DNA of 64,000 nucleotides from Pseudogymnoascus destructans (Eukaryota > Ascomycota > Leotiomycetes > Thelebolales > Thelebolaceae): positions 1,054,001 to 1,118,000 of the forward strand of contig NW_020167534.1 in assembly GCF_001641265.1 (NCBI RefSeq), read 5' to 3'. Below, piece after piece: positions 46,402 through 56,296 of this stretch. Each line of letters starts with the position of its first letter. Position 1 is the first letter of the stretch. The position numbers and the translations under genes are program-made. The notes below the pieces were generated by a model. That model searched no databases and was not told the DNA's origin. It was given only the letters and a program-made list of their open reading frames with translations.

Positions 46402-47590
46402 ATGTCAAAGACCATACAGATAAGCTCCCCAGCGCAGTTTGCAGGCCTGCTGAAAAGCTCAGCGGTCGTGGTTGCCGACTGTAAGTTTCCATTCCTTGGC
46501 TTCCGTACTCCATGGCGGGGTAATTTCCAAGCAATGGCAAGCCCGACCAGGCAGAGCATTCCAGACCACCATACTGATATCTAGTAGTCTATGCGGACTG
46601 GTGCGGACCTTGTAAACAGGTTGCGCCTATATACGAAAAGCTCTCAGAGTCCCTCTCCCAGGCAAACCGCGTCACATTCGTGAAAATCAACACAGATACC
46701 CAGAAGGAGGTTGCGGCGCAGTACAACGTCTCAGCGTGAGCCACACCACGATAGCGACTCTATACACATACACTGACGCGGAATCTAGACTGCCAACGTT
46801 TATGGTATTTAAACAAGGAAAGCCAGTCGAGAAAGTTCAAGGAGCAGACGTACAGAAGCTACAGCGCGTAGTTCACGACCTTACGAAGATGGCGTCCGAC
46901 GCACCCGGCCCGTCGAATTCAGGCAGTGGAAGCTCGTGGCGCAAGATTGAACTGCCAAAGGGCTATGGGGATGTTACTGGTCAGATTGAGATTAAAGGGC
47001 TTGAGCTTCTCAACTCGGATGGGGAGTTTGGTACCGTTAGGACTCTGCTGGAGACTGGCAAGCCTACCGCTCTCAACAATACTGGGAAAGAGAAGGCCGA
47101 TACCAAGGACTGGGTTGAGAGTGACACTGATGAGCAACTGATGCTTTTCATGCCGTTCCAGGCGAATTTGAAAATACACAGCGTCCAGGTTTGTGCTTGA
47201 CTACTGGTTACTGGAGCCGTACTAACTGGCCGATAGATCACCTCGCTGCCACCCGCGAACCCAGACGACGACGACGAAATCCCGATGAGACCTAAGACAC
47301 TACACTTCTACACCAACAAATCGCACATCCTCGGCTTCGACGAAGCAGAGGGCATCCCAGCGACCCAAGTTGTAGTCCTCGAGGAGAAGGACTGGGATTC
47401 CACCGGCACCGCGAACGTAGTCCTGAGATTCGTCAAGTTCCAGAACGTCACCAGCCTAGTCGTGTTCGTGGTTGATGGCGACGGGTCGAGCGAGCGCGTC
47501 AGGATCGATAGGATCGCACTTGTTGGGGAGACGGGGGAGAAGAGGGAGCTTGGCAAGCTGGAGAAGATTGGTGATGAGCAGGGGGAGTGA
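46402..47590 (+). CDS. Thioredoxin-PITH domain protein (TXNL1 type)
   Basis: Homologues bind the 26S proteasome lid through the PITH domain and carry a redox-active thioredoxin. Exons 46402-46480, 46588-46735, 46789-47188, 47237-47590; 326 aa. Thioredoxin domain ~1-110 with the active site WCGPC (ADWCGPCKQVAP) and a cis-proline in LPTF. PITH (DUF1000) domain ~140-315: WRKIELPKGYGDVTGQIEIKGLELLN, ESDTDEQLMLFMPFQANLKIHSVQITSLPP, RPKTLHFYTNKSHILGFDEAEG and VSLVVFVVDGDGSSERVRIDRIALVG-like strand order. Acceptor TAGTAG at 46582-46587 was chosen because it yields DFYADWCGPC. Confidence 0.93.
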
Positions 47591-48245
47591 TGGGGAGGAA
47601 GGGTCTGCGGTTCAGGAGGGAACTAGAACTTCATAACGCTTCACACGAGTAAAAATAGACCGGCGTTCGTCGAGGGTATTGATTTCACAGCGGCGGGTGC
47701 TGAGTCTTTCAGACCATAGTATCAATGGAAGTTAGCATTCAATCGATATTCATTCAAACGCCCCACTGAGCCAAACACACAGCAATAGTCGATTTTTTCA
47801 AGCAAAGCCAAAATCTCATTCTTCACCACACTACACGTCCCCTCTACTCTCTCAAATCCCCTCTACAATCCAAACTAATAGAAAGAATAAATGATGTCCA
47901 GTCAACTCGTCAAACCCTAGCCCGTCCCCCGCATGCCCCGAAAGACGAAATGCGGGCGAGAATCAGCGTCGGGTCGCAGTGAGCGAGTAACCGTATTTTG
48001 CAATTGGGTCTGTTCTGTGACCGTCTTGACGCTCGAAGCAACATCATCGAAGAACCTTGGCAGGCTACTGGATGTTTTGAGCAACACGGAGAATAGACGG
48101 TCGCCGCACGAGGAGGGAAAGAGGTTCGAGGTTGGCGGTTGTTTATATACCGCTGAGAAAATTTTCTAGCGAGCCGCTAGTTAGGTTAGCGCGTGGTGGT
48201 GTTCGGATGCTCTCCGTGCGACTTCAACCCTTGTATTAGCGCCTA
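47591..48245. other. Intergenic region up to the pogo element
   Basis: About 650 bp after the thioredoxin-PITH gene. A 78-codon ORF at 47933-48169 has no coding support. Nothing else seen. Confidence 0.4.
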
Positions 48246-48476
48246 ACGTACGGAGGTCATGGCGTAAGTCGTCTAATGGCGTAAATCGCGTAGTTCACCC
48301 CACCACCACCTAATTGATCTCATATACCCAACCATAACTCAACAATGGTCCGTCAAAAAAGTGTACGTGCTGCGGAACTTGAAGTTCTAGTCGCTGGTTC
48401 CACGTTTTATTAGACGGCATCCGCAGGAAGACGGATCGAATCACAAAGGATGAATGGTATTACAAAAGAAGTGGTA
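48246..48476 (+). mobile_element. Left end of a second pogo/Fot1-type transposon
   Basis: Begins after TA with ACGTACGG and two 17-bp repeats ATGGCGTAAGTCGTCTA (48259-48275) and ATGGCGTAAATCGCGTA (48276-48292), the mirror of the end at 46167-46209. The start of the transposase follows; FIRRHP and, after a frame change, RRIESQRMNGITKEVV run to the LTR insertion and continue as VGWFDTYKDLV at 55,883. The transposase is thus split by 7.4 kb. Confidence 0.75.
48472..48476. repeat. TSD TGGTA of the older LTR (left copy)
   Basis: TGGTA, matched at 55878-55882. Confidence 0.85.
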
Positions 48477-48659
48477 TGTAATGGTGGGTGCACCAGATGT
48501 GAGAATCTAGCCACCCAAGGAAGGGATGAATTTACTAAGACAACACACTGTCTTAGAAAACAGAGCCAAAGGGTTGTAGCTTAGACTATTCCACAATGCA
48601 GCAATCAGGTGTGTGATGTAGTGAAGTGGTTCAGACAAGTTGTAACAAATGTTGAGTCT
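48477..48659 (-). mobile_element. Older solo LTR, left fragment
   Basis: The first 183 bp of an older LTR, ending ...GTTGAGTCT where the intact gypsy element begins. Its other part is at 55279-55877. Confidence 0.88.
48655..48659. repeat. TSD AGTCT of the intact gypsy element (left copy)
   Basis: AGTCT, matched at 55274-55278; 5-bp duplications are standard for Ty3/gypsy integrases. Confidence 0.9.
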
Positions 48660-49538
48660 TGTAATGGTGGGTGCACCAGATATGAGAATCTAGCCACCCA
48701 AGGAAGGGATGAATTTACTAAGACAACACACTGTCTTAGGAAACAGAGCCAAAGGGTTGTAGCTTAGACTATTCCACAACGCAGCAATCAGGTGTATGAT
48801 GTGGTGAAGTGGTTTAGACAAGTTGCAACAAATGTTGAGTCTGAGAACTCAGGGGTAAGTCAGAGGTTAGCACCTCACTGACTTTTCAAAAAACAGAGAA
48901 TAACAAGATCAATGCTTGGAAGCTTGGAAAAGACGTAGAAGTATGTGCTAGTCGATTTACTGTATTGTCTGCTTGCCCTTTCTTAAAGAAAGGGCAATCC
49001 TATTTATGCCAAAGGAGTGTAGTTCTCTCATTTTCCATGACTTTCCATGACTAACCAGGCTTGGTAAATGTATTAGAAATCAAGTGCGACCCACAACTAG
49101 CTTGCTAATCATGTAGTGAACGTAAGAGAATCCCATAGAACCATCTCTTGGGTTCCTAGCCTATAGGAAGTGAAAAGGAGGTCCAAGGTCACAGTACGTG
49201 TAATGAATCATAGAGGGTTGTAGAAGCTTCTAGAGCTATCGTTCATGTTCCTAGGCCTCTAGTTGGTAGAGATATGCCATGTGGTAGTATTGGCCCACCC
49301 CCTTAAGGAGGAGATTTTCTTAATAACTTGTTCAATGAGTGTCCAAATGATATGCCGTGATGTATGTAGCATAAACAGATGTAGTAGAAGAGTTTGCAGC
49401 AATCGTTGAGTAGTATTGCTTCTGTTGTTGGTGTGATAAGCCAAGATATGTATGGTGACTTGTAGGTTTGAGGAGGAGATTTCTAAGTTTGCTCTTGAGT
49501 TTGATAGCAAACTGAGTGCAACGAATGTCAGTATGACA
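48660..49538 (-). repeat. 3' LTR of the intact gypsy element
   Basis: 879 bp, TGTAATGG...TATGACA on the plus strand. Compared with the 936-bp LTR type it lacks 57 bp near position 49,195 (GTCACAGTACGTGTAATG junction). Confidence 0.93.
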
Positions 49539-49549
49539 TGATCCCCCTT

Positions 49550-52500
49550 TTAAGGACGTTTGTGGGCTGTCTGCTTGCCCTTTAGCCAGGTGGCTTTCTT
49601 AGAAAGAAATTCTAGAATGAGCTTAGATGCATTTTTTAGATTTCTCTTAGGCTCCCAAGTGTTGTCACTTGTAGGATAGCCTTTCCACTTAACGAGGAAG
49701 TAGTCCTGACCTCTAAGTGTCTTTTTGTCAAGGATAGACTCTACTTCATATTCTGGTTGATCCAAGATCAGAACAGGAGGTGGAGGAGACTGAAGTGGTC
49801 TTAAGGAACTTTCTTGTGCCTTAGACAAGAGAGATGCATGGAAGACATTATGGATAGTCCAAGTAGGTGGTAATGCAAGCTCGAAAGCATTCTTGCCAAT
49901 AGTCCTTGTGATCTTAAAAGGTCCAAGTCTTTTAGTATCAAGTTTGTCTGAAGGTCTAGTAGTTGTGATATGTCTTCTAGACAAAAAGACTTGATCACCA
50001 ACTTTGAATTGTGGTGCAACCACCCCCCTGTTAAAGGCCTGAGCCTGCTCGTCTTGTGCACGCTGTATTTGAACCTTGAGATAGTCCTGGAGGCCCTTAA
50101 GGTAGATGATTCTTTCAGTAGCAGAAGGGTTTTTGAAATTTTCAGGACAATTCAGTTCTGCCACTTCAAACCTAGGGTGATAACCATAGTTTGCATAGAA
50201 AGGTGTCTCTTTTGTGGTGTTAGAGACTGTGTTGTTGTAAGCAAATTCTGCAAGATGGAGAAGATCTGCCCAGTTGTCTTGAGCATAGTTTGTATAAATT
50301 CTTAGATATTGTTCAAGTACAGAGTTGACTCTCTCTGTCTGGCCATCTGTTTGAGGGTGATAAGCTGTAGAGAAGCGTTGTTCCATGTTTAAGAGTTTAG
50401 AGAACTCCTTAAAAAAGTTTGAAGTGAAAACTGCTCCCCTATCTGAGATCCAGTGTCCAGGAATTCCATGATATTTAAAGACCACCTTGAGGAATAGCCA
50501 CGCAAGTTCAGAAGCTGTGATAGTCTCATTGCAAGGCTCAAAGTGTGCCATTTTTGTGAGCCTTTCTACCACCACAAGGATAGAGTCATAAGGGGTAGCA
50601 CCCCCTTTTGGGATAGAAGGAGGCAACTTGACTATAAAGTCAATGGATATGGAGTCCCATGGGCGTTCTGGTATAGGTAGAGGCTGCAAGAGGCCATAGG
50701 GCTTTTGCCGTGTAGGTTTGTTCAAGTTGCAAGTAGTGCAAGAAGATATATAGTCTTGAAGAGTAGTCCTTAGACTAGGCCAGTAGAACTTTCTTGTTAG
50801 AAGTTCATAAGTTTTTGCAAAGCCAAAGTGCCCTGCAGCTGGAGCATCATGGAACTGCTGTAGGAGGTGTAGCTGTAATCGTTTATCCCTTGGGACATAG
50901 ATATAGTTCTTGAATAAGAGAAGTCCATGCTGATTTTTTGAGAAATTCTGTAGTCCAACTTTCTCAAGAGAGGAACCTTTCTTCTGGAGGTATTCCAAAG
51001 TTCTTTTCGCAAAGGGATCATGGTTGTAAGCATCTTTGAATGCTTTAAGAAGTGTTGCTGAGGGTGTATAGTCTTTAAAGGTCTCTGGTTCCTGAGAAGA
51101 GGTAATTGGGGCAACTTGGTCTTGAGGGGATAAGTTTACCCCTAAGTCCTCTGTAGTACTAGGGTTGCTTAAAGATGCTGCTATAAGCTTTGCTGAGTCT
51201 AGCAGAGCCTTTGTATTGCTAGTTTTAGCAGAATCTTGGTAGTCATGTCTTCTTGAGAGGAGATCTGCTCTTTGATTCTTGGCCCCTGAGACATGTTTTA
51301 TAACAAAGTCAAAACCTCCTAGTTGTTCAGACCACCTTGCTTGTCGTCTATTGAGCTGTTTAGTGGTTGTAAAGGTCAAGAGGTTTGAATGGTCACTGTA
51401 AATAGTGATAGGATAGTTTGCCCCTTCAAGGTAGCATCTCCAATGCTTTAGAGAACATACTATGGCAAGCAGTTCCTTGTCTGTAATGGGATAGTTTTGT
51501 TCAGCTGCTGATAGCTTTCTTGAGTAAAATGCCACAGGCTGTAGCTCTTCTTGTTTGTCTTTTGGAGCTTGGTATAAGATTCCAGAAATAGCAAAATCTG
51601 AGGCATCTGTCTCAAGAGTGGCAGGTTTCAAGGGGTTAAAGTGTAGTAACATTTTCCCTTCTTTAAATTCTCCTTTAAGAGCATCGAAAGCATCTTGCTG
51701 TGTCTTATCCCAGTGATACAAAGTGTCCTTGTGAAGTAATTGAGTAAGGGGTAAAGCCAAGGATGTATATCTTGGTATAAACCTCCTGTAATAGTTGGCA
51801 AACCCAAGGAAAGACTGAACCTCTTTAATGCTGGAAGGAATAGGCCACGTTTGTACTGCTTTTGTCTTTTCAGGGTCCATCTGAATGCCTTCTGTTGAAA
51901 TTCTATGTCCCAAGAAATCAACTTGAGACATATGGAAAAGACATTTCTCAAGTTTGCAAAAGAGTTGTGCTTGAGATAGCTTCTCTAAGACTTGTCTAAC
52001 ATGTAGAACATGCTCTTGAGTGTCTAAAGAGTATATAAGAATGTCGTCTAAGTAGACAACAACAAAGATATCCAAGTAAGGTCTTAGAATATCATTCATG
52101 AGAGCTTGGAAAGAAGCAGGTGCATTGGCAAGCCCAAAAGGCATTACCTGGTATTCAAAATGACCATAGCGTGTTCTGAATGCTGTCTTCCACTCATCAC
52201 CTTCCTTGATGCGTATCAGGTTATAAGCTCCCCTGAGATCTAACTTGGTAAAGATCCTTGCTGAAGAGAGCCTATCTATGAGCTCAGGGATAAGGGGTAA
52301 AGCATATCTGTTTTTAACAGTGACTGCATTAAGGCCCCTATAATCAACACAGAGACGCAAGGAGCCATCTTTCTTCTTGACAAAGAGAATGGGAGCTCCT
52401 GCTGGTGAGGAAGAAGGTCTGATAAAGCCAGAACTAAGGTTCTCATCTAGGTATTCTCTGAGAGTTTTCAGCTCTAATTCAGATAGAGAGTAGATAGGGC

Positions 52501-54343
52501 CGTAGGGAGGCATTGAGCCTTCTGCGAGTGGTATCTCATGGTCATAAGGCTGGTGCTTTGGCAGAATTGATGCCTTTGCCTTGTCAAAAAGATGTTGGTA
52601 GTCTTGGTATGCTAAAGGCAAAATGACCTCCTGAGATGATTTCTCCAAATCTGAAGTAGCTGCTATCTCCAGGACAGGTTGGAAAGGTTTAACCCATATC
52701 AGAGATGATATATCGTCCATAGTTTGGTCAAAATCCTTGATCTGGGACAAGTTTGAGTCTTGGACCTGAATAGGGGTAACTGAGGCTTGAAGGGTTTTTT
52801 CAGTATTGAGCTCAGGATTTGAGCTAAACCCAAGCGATAAATGCTTCCAATTGATAGTTGGATCATGCCTTTGAAGCCATGGAAGACCTAGGATAACTGG
52901 GTACTTCATTGGTATAACATCTAAAGAGATGGTGTCTGAAAATGTTGATTTTCCTAGGGGAATCTCAAGTTTGAGTACTGGGGTGTTGCAGGTAATGGAA
53001 CCTGAACTGATAGGAGTTCCATCAATGACTCGGAGCAACTCTGGAGTGGGTTTGGGAATTGTAGGTAACTGGTGTGTCAAGATGAGGTCTTGAGATATAA
53101 AGTTGCCTGTTGCCCCTGAGTCTATCATAGCCCTTGTAGACAACACCTGTTGTTTGAAATGGAGTTGAATAGGGATTAACAGGTGTGTGAGACTCTGAGA
53201 AAGCACCATCGACACATCTTTGTTGTCTAGGGGAGAAGTTATAGTCTCAGTTGAAGTTGTGCCTGCTAGGGATTTTTCAAGTTTTTCAGGAATAGCAGTT
53301 GTGACTGTGTCTGAGGCTGCTATATGTTTTGAATCAGCACTCCCCCGTGCTGAATAGCACTCCTGAATTCTGTGTCCCCCTTTGCCACAGTATAAACAAA
53401 GGTTGTTGTCCATTCTGTGTTTTCTTTCTTGAGGGGTAAGTTTACCCCTTTTCAGTTTTTGAGGGTATCCTGTAGGCTGAGGTGCTGGATTTGCTGTAGA
53501 TCTCTTTATAGAGGCGTCTAAGTCCATAGGTTCAGGTGCTGAGTCCTTAGCAGTTGGTGTAGAGGTGTAATTGTTGAAATTTCTTGTTGGATGCCAGTCT
53601 TGGTTCTTCTCCTTTCTTCTTTCAAAAAGCCTATCATCAAGTCTGACAGCTTTCTCTATAAGCGTTTGAAGTGTTGTAGGGCGTTCTTCTTTGCTGAGTT
53701 CATCCTTAATAGAGCTCTTGAGCCCTTGGTAGTAAGTGAAGACTAAGGCTTCTTCATTCCAAGTCAAGTGAGAAGTGATTCTCCTAAATTCTGTTGTATA
53801 CTGAGCAGCAGAGGTCTTTTGACATAGCTTCTGTAGCTCTCTTTCTGCTGTAGCAGTTTCGTTGATGTCTCCAAAGGTCCTGGTAAGTTCCTCTTGAAAC
53901 TGGTCATAAGAGGTAATCAAAGGTGTAGTGGTATTTTGGTTGTTGCCACTAAGTCTTCTAAGATATGGCTCAAAGAAGTTGAATGCAGATCCACGGAGGT
54001 AGCTGGCAGCGAAATAGATCTTCTGAATGTCTGAGGTGAACTGATGAGGCCTGAGGGTGAAGTAGATGTCCAGTTGCATAAGAAATCCCTTCAACTTCCT
54101 CCTGTCTCCATGGTATAAATCTGGTGTTTGCACTTTAGGAAGTGCACCTGGGGTACTCGAAATAGCCAGAGGAGCTGTGGGAAGCTCTGTATGATGTGTC
54201 TGAGTTGAAGATTGTGTTGCTGAAGTGTTGGCTTGAAAGGTGTTTTCCAAATTCTCAAGTTTGTTTGCTATAGTTTGTATAAAGGCAAACAGTTGTTGCA
54301 TCTGCTGTTCAGCAGTAGTTGTAGGAGCTTGGTCGTCCTCCAT
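49550..54343 (-). CDS. Gag-Pol polyprotein of a Ty3/gypsy chromovirus
   Basis: One 1597-aa frame holds all retrotransposon functions. Gag with the matrix/capsid-like region (~75-250, PDLYHGDRRKLKGFLMQLDIYF) and zinc knuckle CLYCGKGGHRIQEC (~315); protease with IDSGATGNFI (~408); reverse transcriptase ~625-800 with LDLRGAYN and the catalytic YLDDIL; RNase H ~900-1020 with ETDASDFAISG; integrase with the HHCC finger (HFGFAK...CTTCNL, ~1175-1215), the DDE core (IDFIVKLPP, SDRGAVFTS, YHPQTDGQTERVN) and a C-terminal chromodomain (YEVESILDKKTLRGQDYFLV, then KWKGYPTSDNTWEP, ~1525-1575). The chromodomain defines chromoviruses and directs integration to marked chromatin in relatives. Gag and Pol are fused without a frameshift. 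Confidence 0.96.
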   Translation of the reverse strand: MEDDQAPTTTAEQQMQQLFAFIQTIANKLENLENTFQANTSATQSSTQTHHTELPTAPLAISSTPGALPKVQTPDLYHGDRRKLKGFLMQLDIYFTLRPHQFTSDIQKIYFAASYLRGSAFNFFEPYLRRLSGNNQNTTTPLITSYDQFQEELTRTFGDINETATAERELQKLCQKTSAAQYTTEFRRITSHLTWNEEALVFTYYQGLKSSIKDELSKEERPTTLQTLIEKAVRLDDRLFERRKEKNQDWHPTRNFNNYTSTPTAKDSAPEPMDLDASIKRSTANPAPQPTGYPQKLKRGKLTPQERKHRMDNNLCLYCGKGGHRIQECYSARGSADSKHIAASDTVTTAIPEKLEKSLAGTTSTETITSPLDNKDVSMVLSQSLTHLLIPIQLHFKQQVLSTRAMIDSGATGNFISQDLILTHQLPTIPKPTPELLRVIDGTPISSGSITCNTPVLKLEIPLGKSTFSDTISLDVIPMKYPVILGLPWLQRHDPTINWKHLSLGFSSNPELNTEKTLQASVTPIQVQDSNLSQIKDFDQTMDDISSLIWVKPFQPVLEIAATSDLEKSSQEVILPLAYQDYQHLFDKAKASILPKHQPYDHEIPLAEGSMPPYGPIYSLSELELKTLREYLDENLSSGFIRPSSSPAGAPILFVKKKDGSLRLCVDYRGLNAVTVKNRYALPLIPELIDRLSSARIFTKLDLRGAYNLIRIKEGDEWKTAFRTRYGHFEYQVMPFGLANAPASFQALMNDILRPYLDIFVVVYLDDILIYSLDTQEHVLHVRQVLEKLSQAQLFCKLEKCLFHMSQVDFLGHRISTEGIQMDPEKTKAVQTWPIPSSIKEVQSFLGFANYYRRFIPRYTSLALPLTQLLHKDTLYHWDKTQQDAFDALKGEFKEGKMLLHFNPLKPATLETDASDFAISGILYQAPKDKQEELQPVAFYSRKLSAAEQNYPITDKELLAIVCSLKHWRCYLEGANYPITIYSDHSNLLTFTTTKQLNRRQARWSEQLGGFDFVIKHVSGAKNQRADLLSRRHDYQDSAKTSNTKALLDSAKLIAASLSNPSTTEDLGVNLSPQDQVAPITSSQEPETFKDYTPSATLLKAFKDAYNHDPFAKRTLEYLQKKGSSLEKVGLQNFSKNQHGLLLFKNYIYVPRDKRLQLHLLQQFHDAPAAGHFGFAKTYELLTRKFYWPSLRTTLQDYISSCTTCNLNKPTRQKPYGLLQPLPIPERPWDSISIDFIVKLPPSIPKGGATPYDSILVVVERLTKMAHFEPCNETITASELAWLFLKVVFKYHGIPGHWISDRGAVFTSNFFKEFSKLLNMEQRFSTAYHPQTDGQTERVNSVLEQYLRIYTNYAQDNWADLLHLAEFAYNNTVSNTTKETPFYANYGYHPRFEVAELNCPENFKNPSATERIIYLKGLQDYLKVQIQRAQDEQAQAFNRGVVAPQFKVGDQVFLSRRHITTTRPSDKLDTKRLGPFKITRTIGKNAFELALPPTWTIHNVFHASLLSKAQESSLRPLQSPPPPVLILDQPEYEVESILDKKTLRGQDYFLVKWKGYPTSDNTWEPKRNLKNASKLILEFLSKKATWLKGKQTAHKRP

Positions 54344-54382
54344 TGTAGTATCGAGTGCTGCTATAGAAATAGTTGAAGCTTG

Positions 54383-54392
54383 AAGCAGACAA
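54383..54392 (-). other. Primer-binding site, Tf1-like self-priming type
   Basis: Element-strand TTGTCTGCTT, starting two bases after the 5' LTR end (TTACA-CC-). It is not a tRNA-type TGG site. It is perfectly complementary to AAGCAGACAA inside the LTR (54709 to 54700), which lies where transcription should start, 33 bp from the TATA box. Confidence 0.65.
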
Positions 54393-54394
54393 GG

Positions 54395-55273
54395 TGTAAT
54401 GGTGGGTGCACCAGATATGAGAATCTAGCCACCCAAGGAAGGGATGAATTTACTAAGACAACACACTGTCTTAGGAAACAGAGCCAAAGGGTTGTAGCTT
54501 AGACTATTCCACAACGCAGCAATCAGGTGTATGATGTGGTGAAGTGGTTTAGACAAGTTGCAACAAATGTTGAGTCTGAGAACTCAGGGGTAAGTCAGAG
54601 GTTAGCACCTCACTGACTTTTCAAAAAACAGAGAATAACAAGATCAATGCTTGGAAGCTTGGAAAAGACGTAGAAGTATGTGCTAGTCGATTTACTGTAT
54701 TGTCTGCTTGCCCTTTCTTAAAGAAAGGGCAATCCTATTTATGCCAAAGGAGTGTAGTTCTCTCATTTTCCATGACTTTCCATGACTAACCAGGCTTGGT
54801 AAATGTATTAGAAATCAAGTGCGACCCACAACTAGCTTGCTAATCATGTAGTGAACGTAAGAGAATCCCATAGAACCATCTCTTGGGTTCCTAGCCTATA
54901 GGAAGTGAAAAGGAGGTCCAAGGTCACAGTACGTGTAATGAATCATAGAGGGTTGTAGAAGCTTCTAGAGCTATCGTTCATGTTCCTAGGCCTCTAGTTG
55001 GTAGAGATATGCCATGTGGTAGTATTGGCCCACCCCCTTAAGGAGGAGATTTTCTTAATAACTTGTTCAATGAGTGTCCAAATGATATGCCGTGATGTAT
55101 GTAGCATAAACAGATGTAGTAGAAGAGTTTGCAGCAATCGTTGAGTAGTATTGCTTCTGTTGTTGGTGTGATAAGCCAAGATATGTATGGTGACTTGTAG
55201 GTTTGAGGAGGAGATTTCTAAGTTTGCTCTTGAGTTTGATAGCAAACTGAGTGCAACGAATGTCAGTATGACA
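54395..55273 (-). repeat. 5' LTR of the intact gypsy element
   Basis: 879 bp, matching the 3' LTR base for base as far as I compared, including the same 57-bp deletion. Confidence 0.93.
54700..54742 (-). promoter_or_regulatory. LTR promoter: TATA box, hairpin and probable transcription start
   Basis: On the element strand ATAAATA (54742-54736) is followed by a perfect hairpin GCCCTTTCTTTAAGAAAGGGC and then AAGCAGACAA about 33 bases downstream, the expected start of the RNA. Confidence 0.6.
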
Positions 55274-55278
55274 AGTCT
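55274..55278. repeat. TSD AGTCT of the intact gypsy element (right copy)
   Basis: AGTCT, equal to 48655-48659. Confidence 0.9.
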
Positions 55279-55877
55279 GGGAACTCAGGGGTAAGTCAGA
55301 GGTTAACACCTCACTGACTTTTCAGAAACAAGGAGTAACAAGATGAATGCTTGGAAGCTTGGAAAAGACGTGGAAGTATGTGATAGTTGATTTACTGTAT
55401 TGTCTGCTTGCCCTTTCTTAAGGAAAGGGCAATCCTATTTATGCTAAAGGAGTGTAGTTCTCTCATTTTCCAAGACTTTCCATGACTTACCAGGCTTGGT
55501 AACTGTAGTCGACGTAAGAGAATCCCATAGAACCATCTCTTAGGTTCGTAGCCTATAGGAAGTAAAAGGAGGTCCAAGGTCAGAGTACCCCTATAGACAA
55601 ATTATGTCATAGACAAATTATGTCATAGACAAATTATGTCATAGACAAATTATGTCACAGACAAATTATGTCATAACTTAACCAATCTTGTGGGTAACTA
55701 AAGAGCGATGACATGTAATGAATCATAGATGGTTGTAGCAATCGTTGAGTAGTATTGCTCTTGTTGTTGGTGTGATAAGCCAAAATATGTATAGTGACTT
55801 GTAGGTTTGAGGAGGAGATTTCCAAGTTTGCTCTTGAGTTTGATAGCAAACTGAGTGCAACGAATGTCAGTATGACA
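55279..55877 (-). mobile_element. Older solo LTR, right fragment
   Basis: Continues the LTR broken at 48659 (GGGAACTCAGGGG onward) and ends TATGACA before TSD TGGTA. It has diverged from the young LTRs, has lost about 140 bp in its middle and 3' parts, and has gained a 16-bp tandem expansion at about 55,598-55,675. Confidence 0.88.
55598..55675. repeat. 16-bp tandem expansion ATAGACAAATTATGTC
   Basis: Five copies in the older LTR where other LTRs of the family have one. Confidence 0.88.
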
Positions 55878-56296
55878 TGGTAGTAGGATGGTTCGACACG
55901 TACAAGGACCTTGTGACACGTCTCGAAATCAAAGAACACAACGTGTATAACATGGATGAGACCGGCTTTTGGATTGGAACTATGGAATGTACTCAAATCA
56001 TTGTTGATTCTATGCTCCGTACACGCCATCAAGCACACCAAGGCCGTCAAGAATGGGTGTCTGCAGTTGAATGCTTCTGTATGGATGGCACGGCCATTGA
56101 CCCTCTTATCATATTCAAAGGTCTTAACGTTCTACAAAGCTAGATTCCACGGGATGTTATCAATAAATGGCACTTCTCTGCAAACAAGACAGGATGGACA
56201 AGCAATCTACATGGAGTTGAATGGTTAAAATGCGTGTTCGAGCCAGCAACACGTGCGAAGGCAGATGGAGGACAACGCCTTCTTATTTGTGATGTC
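55878..56296 (+). pseudogene. Middle part of a pogo/Fot1-type transposase
   Basis: VGWFDTYKDLVTRLEIKEHNVYNMDETGF continues the transposase interrupted at 48476; the DETGF motif carries the first catalytic aspartate. Next comes CMDGTAIDPLIIFKG, then a frameshift into IPRDVINKWHFSANKTGWTSNLHGVEWL and LLICDVHV, where the DGHGSH motif (second Asp) is expected and where the inverted-repeat element is inserted. Pieces resume weakly after 56,804. Confidence 0.8.

Larger units (their letters stand above)
48660..55273 (-). mobile_element. Intact Ty3/gypsy chromovirus, 6.6 kb
   Basis: LTRs 48660-49538 and 54395-55273, both 879 bp and identical as far as I could read; internal region 4,856 bp with one uninterrupted Gag-Pol ORF. 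The polypurine tract AAAAGGGGG (minus strand, 49543-49551) lies against the 3' LTR and overlaps the stop codon. A self-priming type primer site sits 2 bp inside the 5' LTR. With a clean TSD, identical LTRs and an intact ORF this looks like a very recent and possibly still mobile insertion. Confidence 0.95.
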
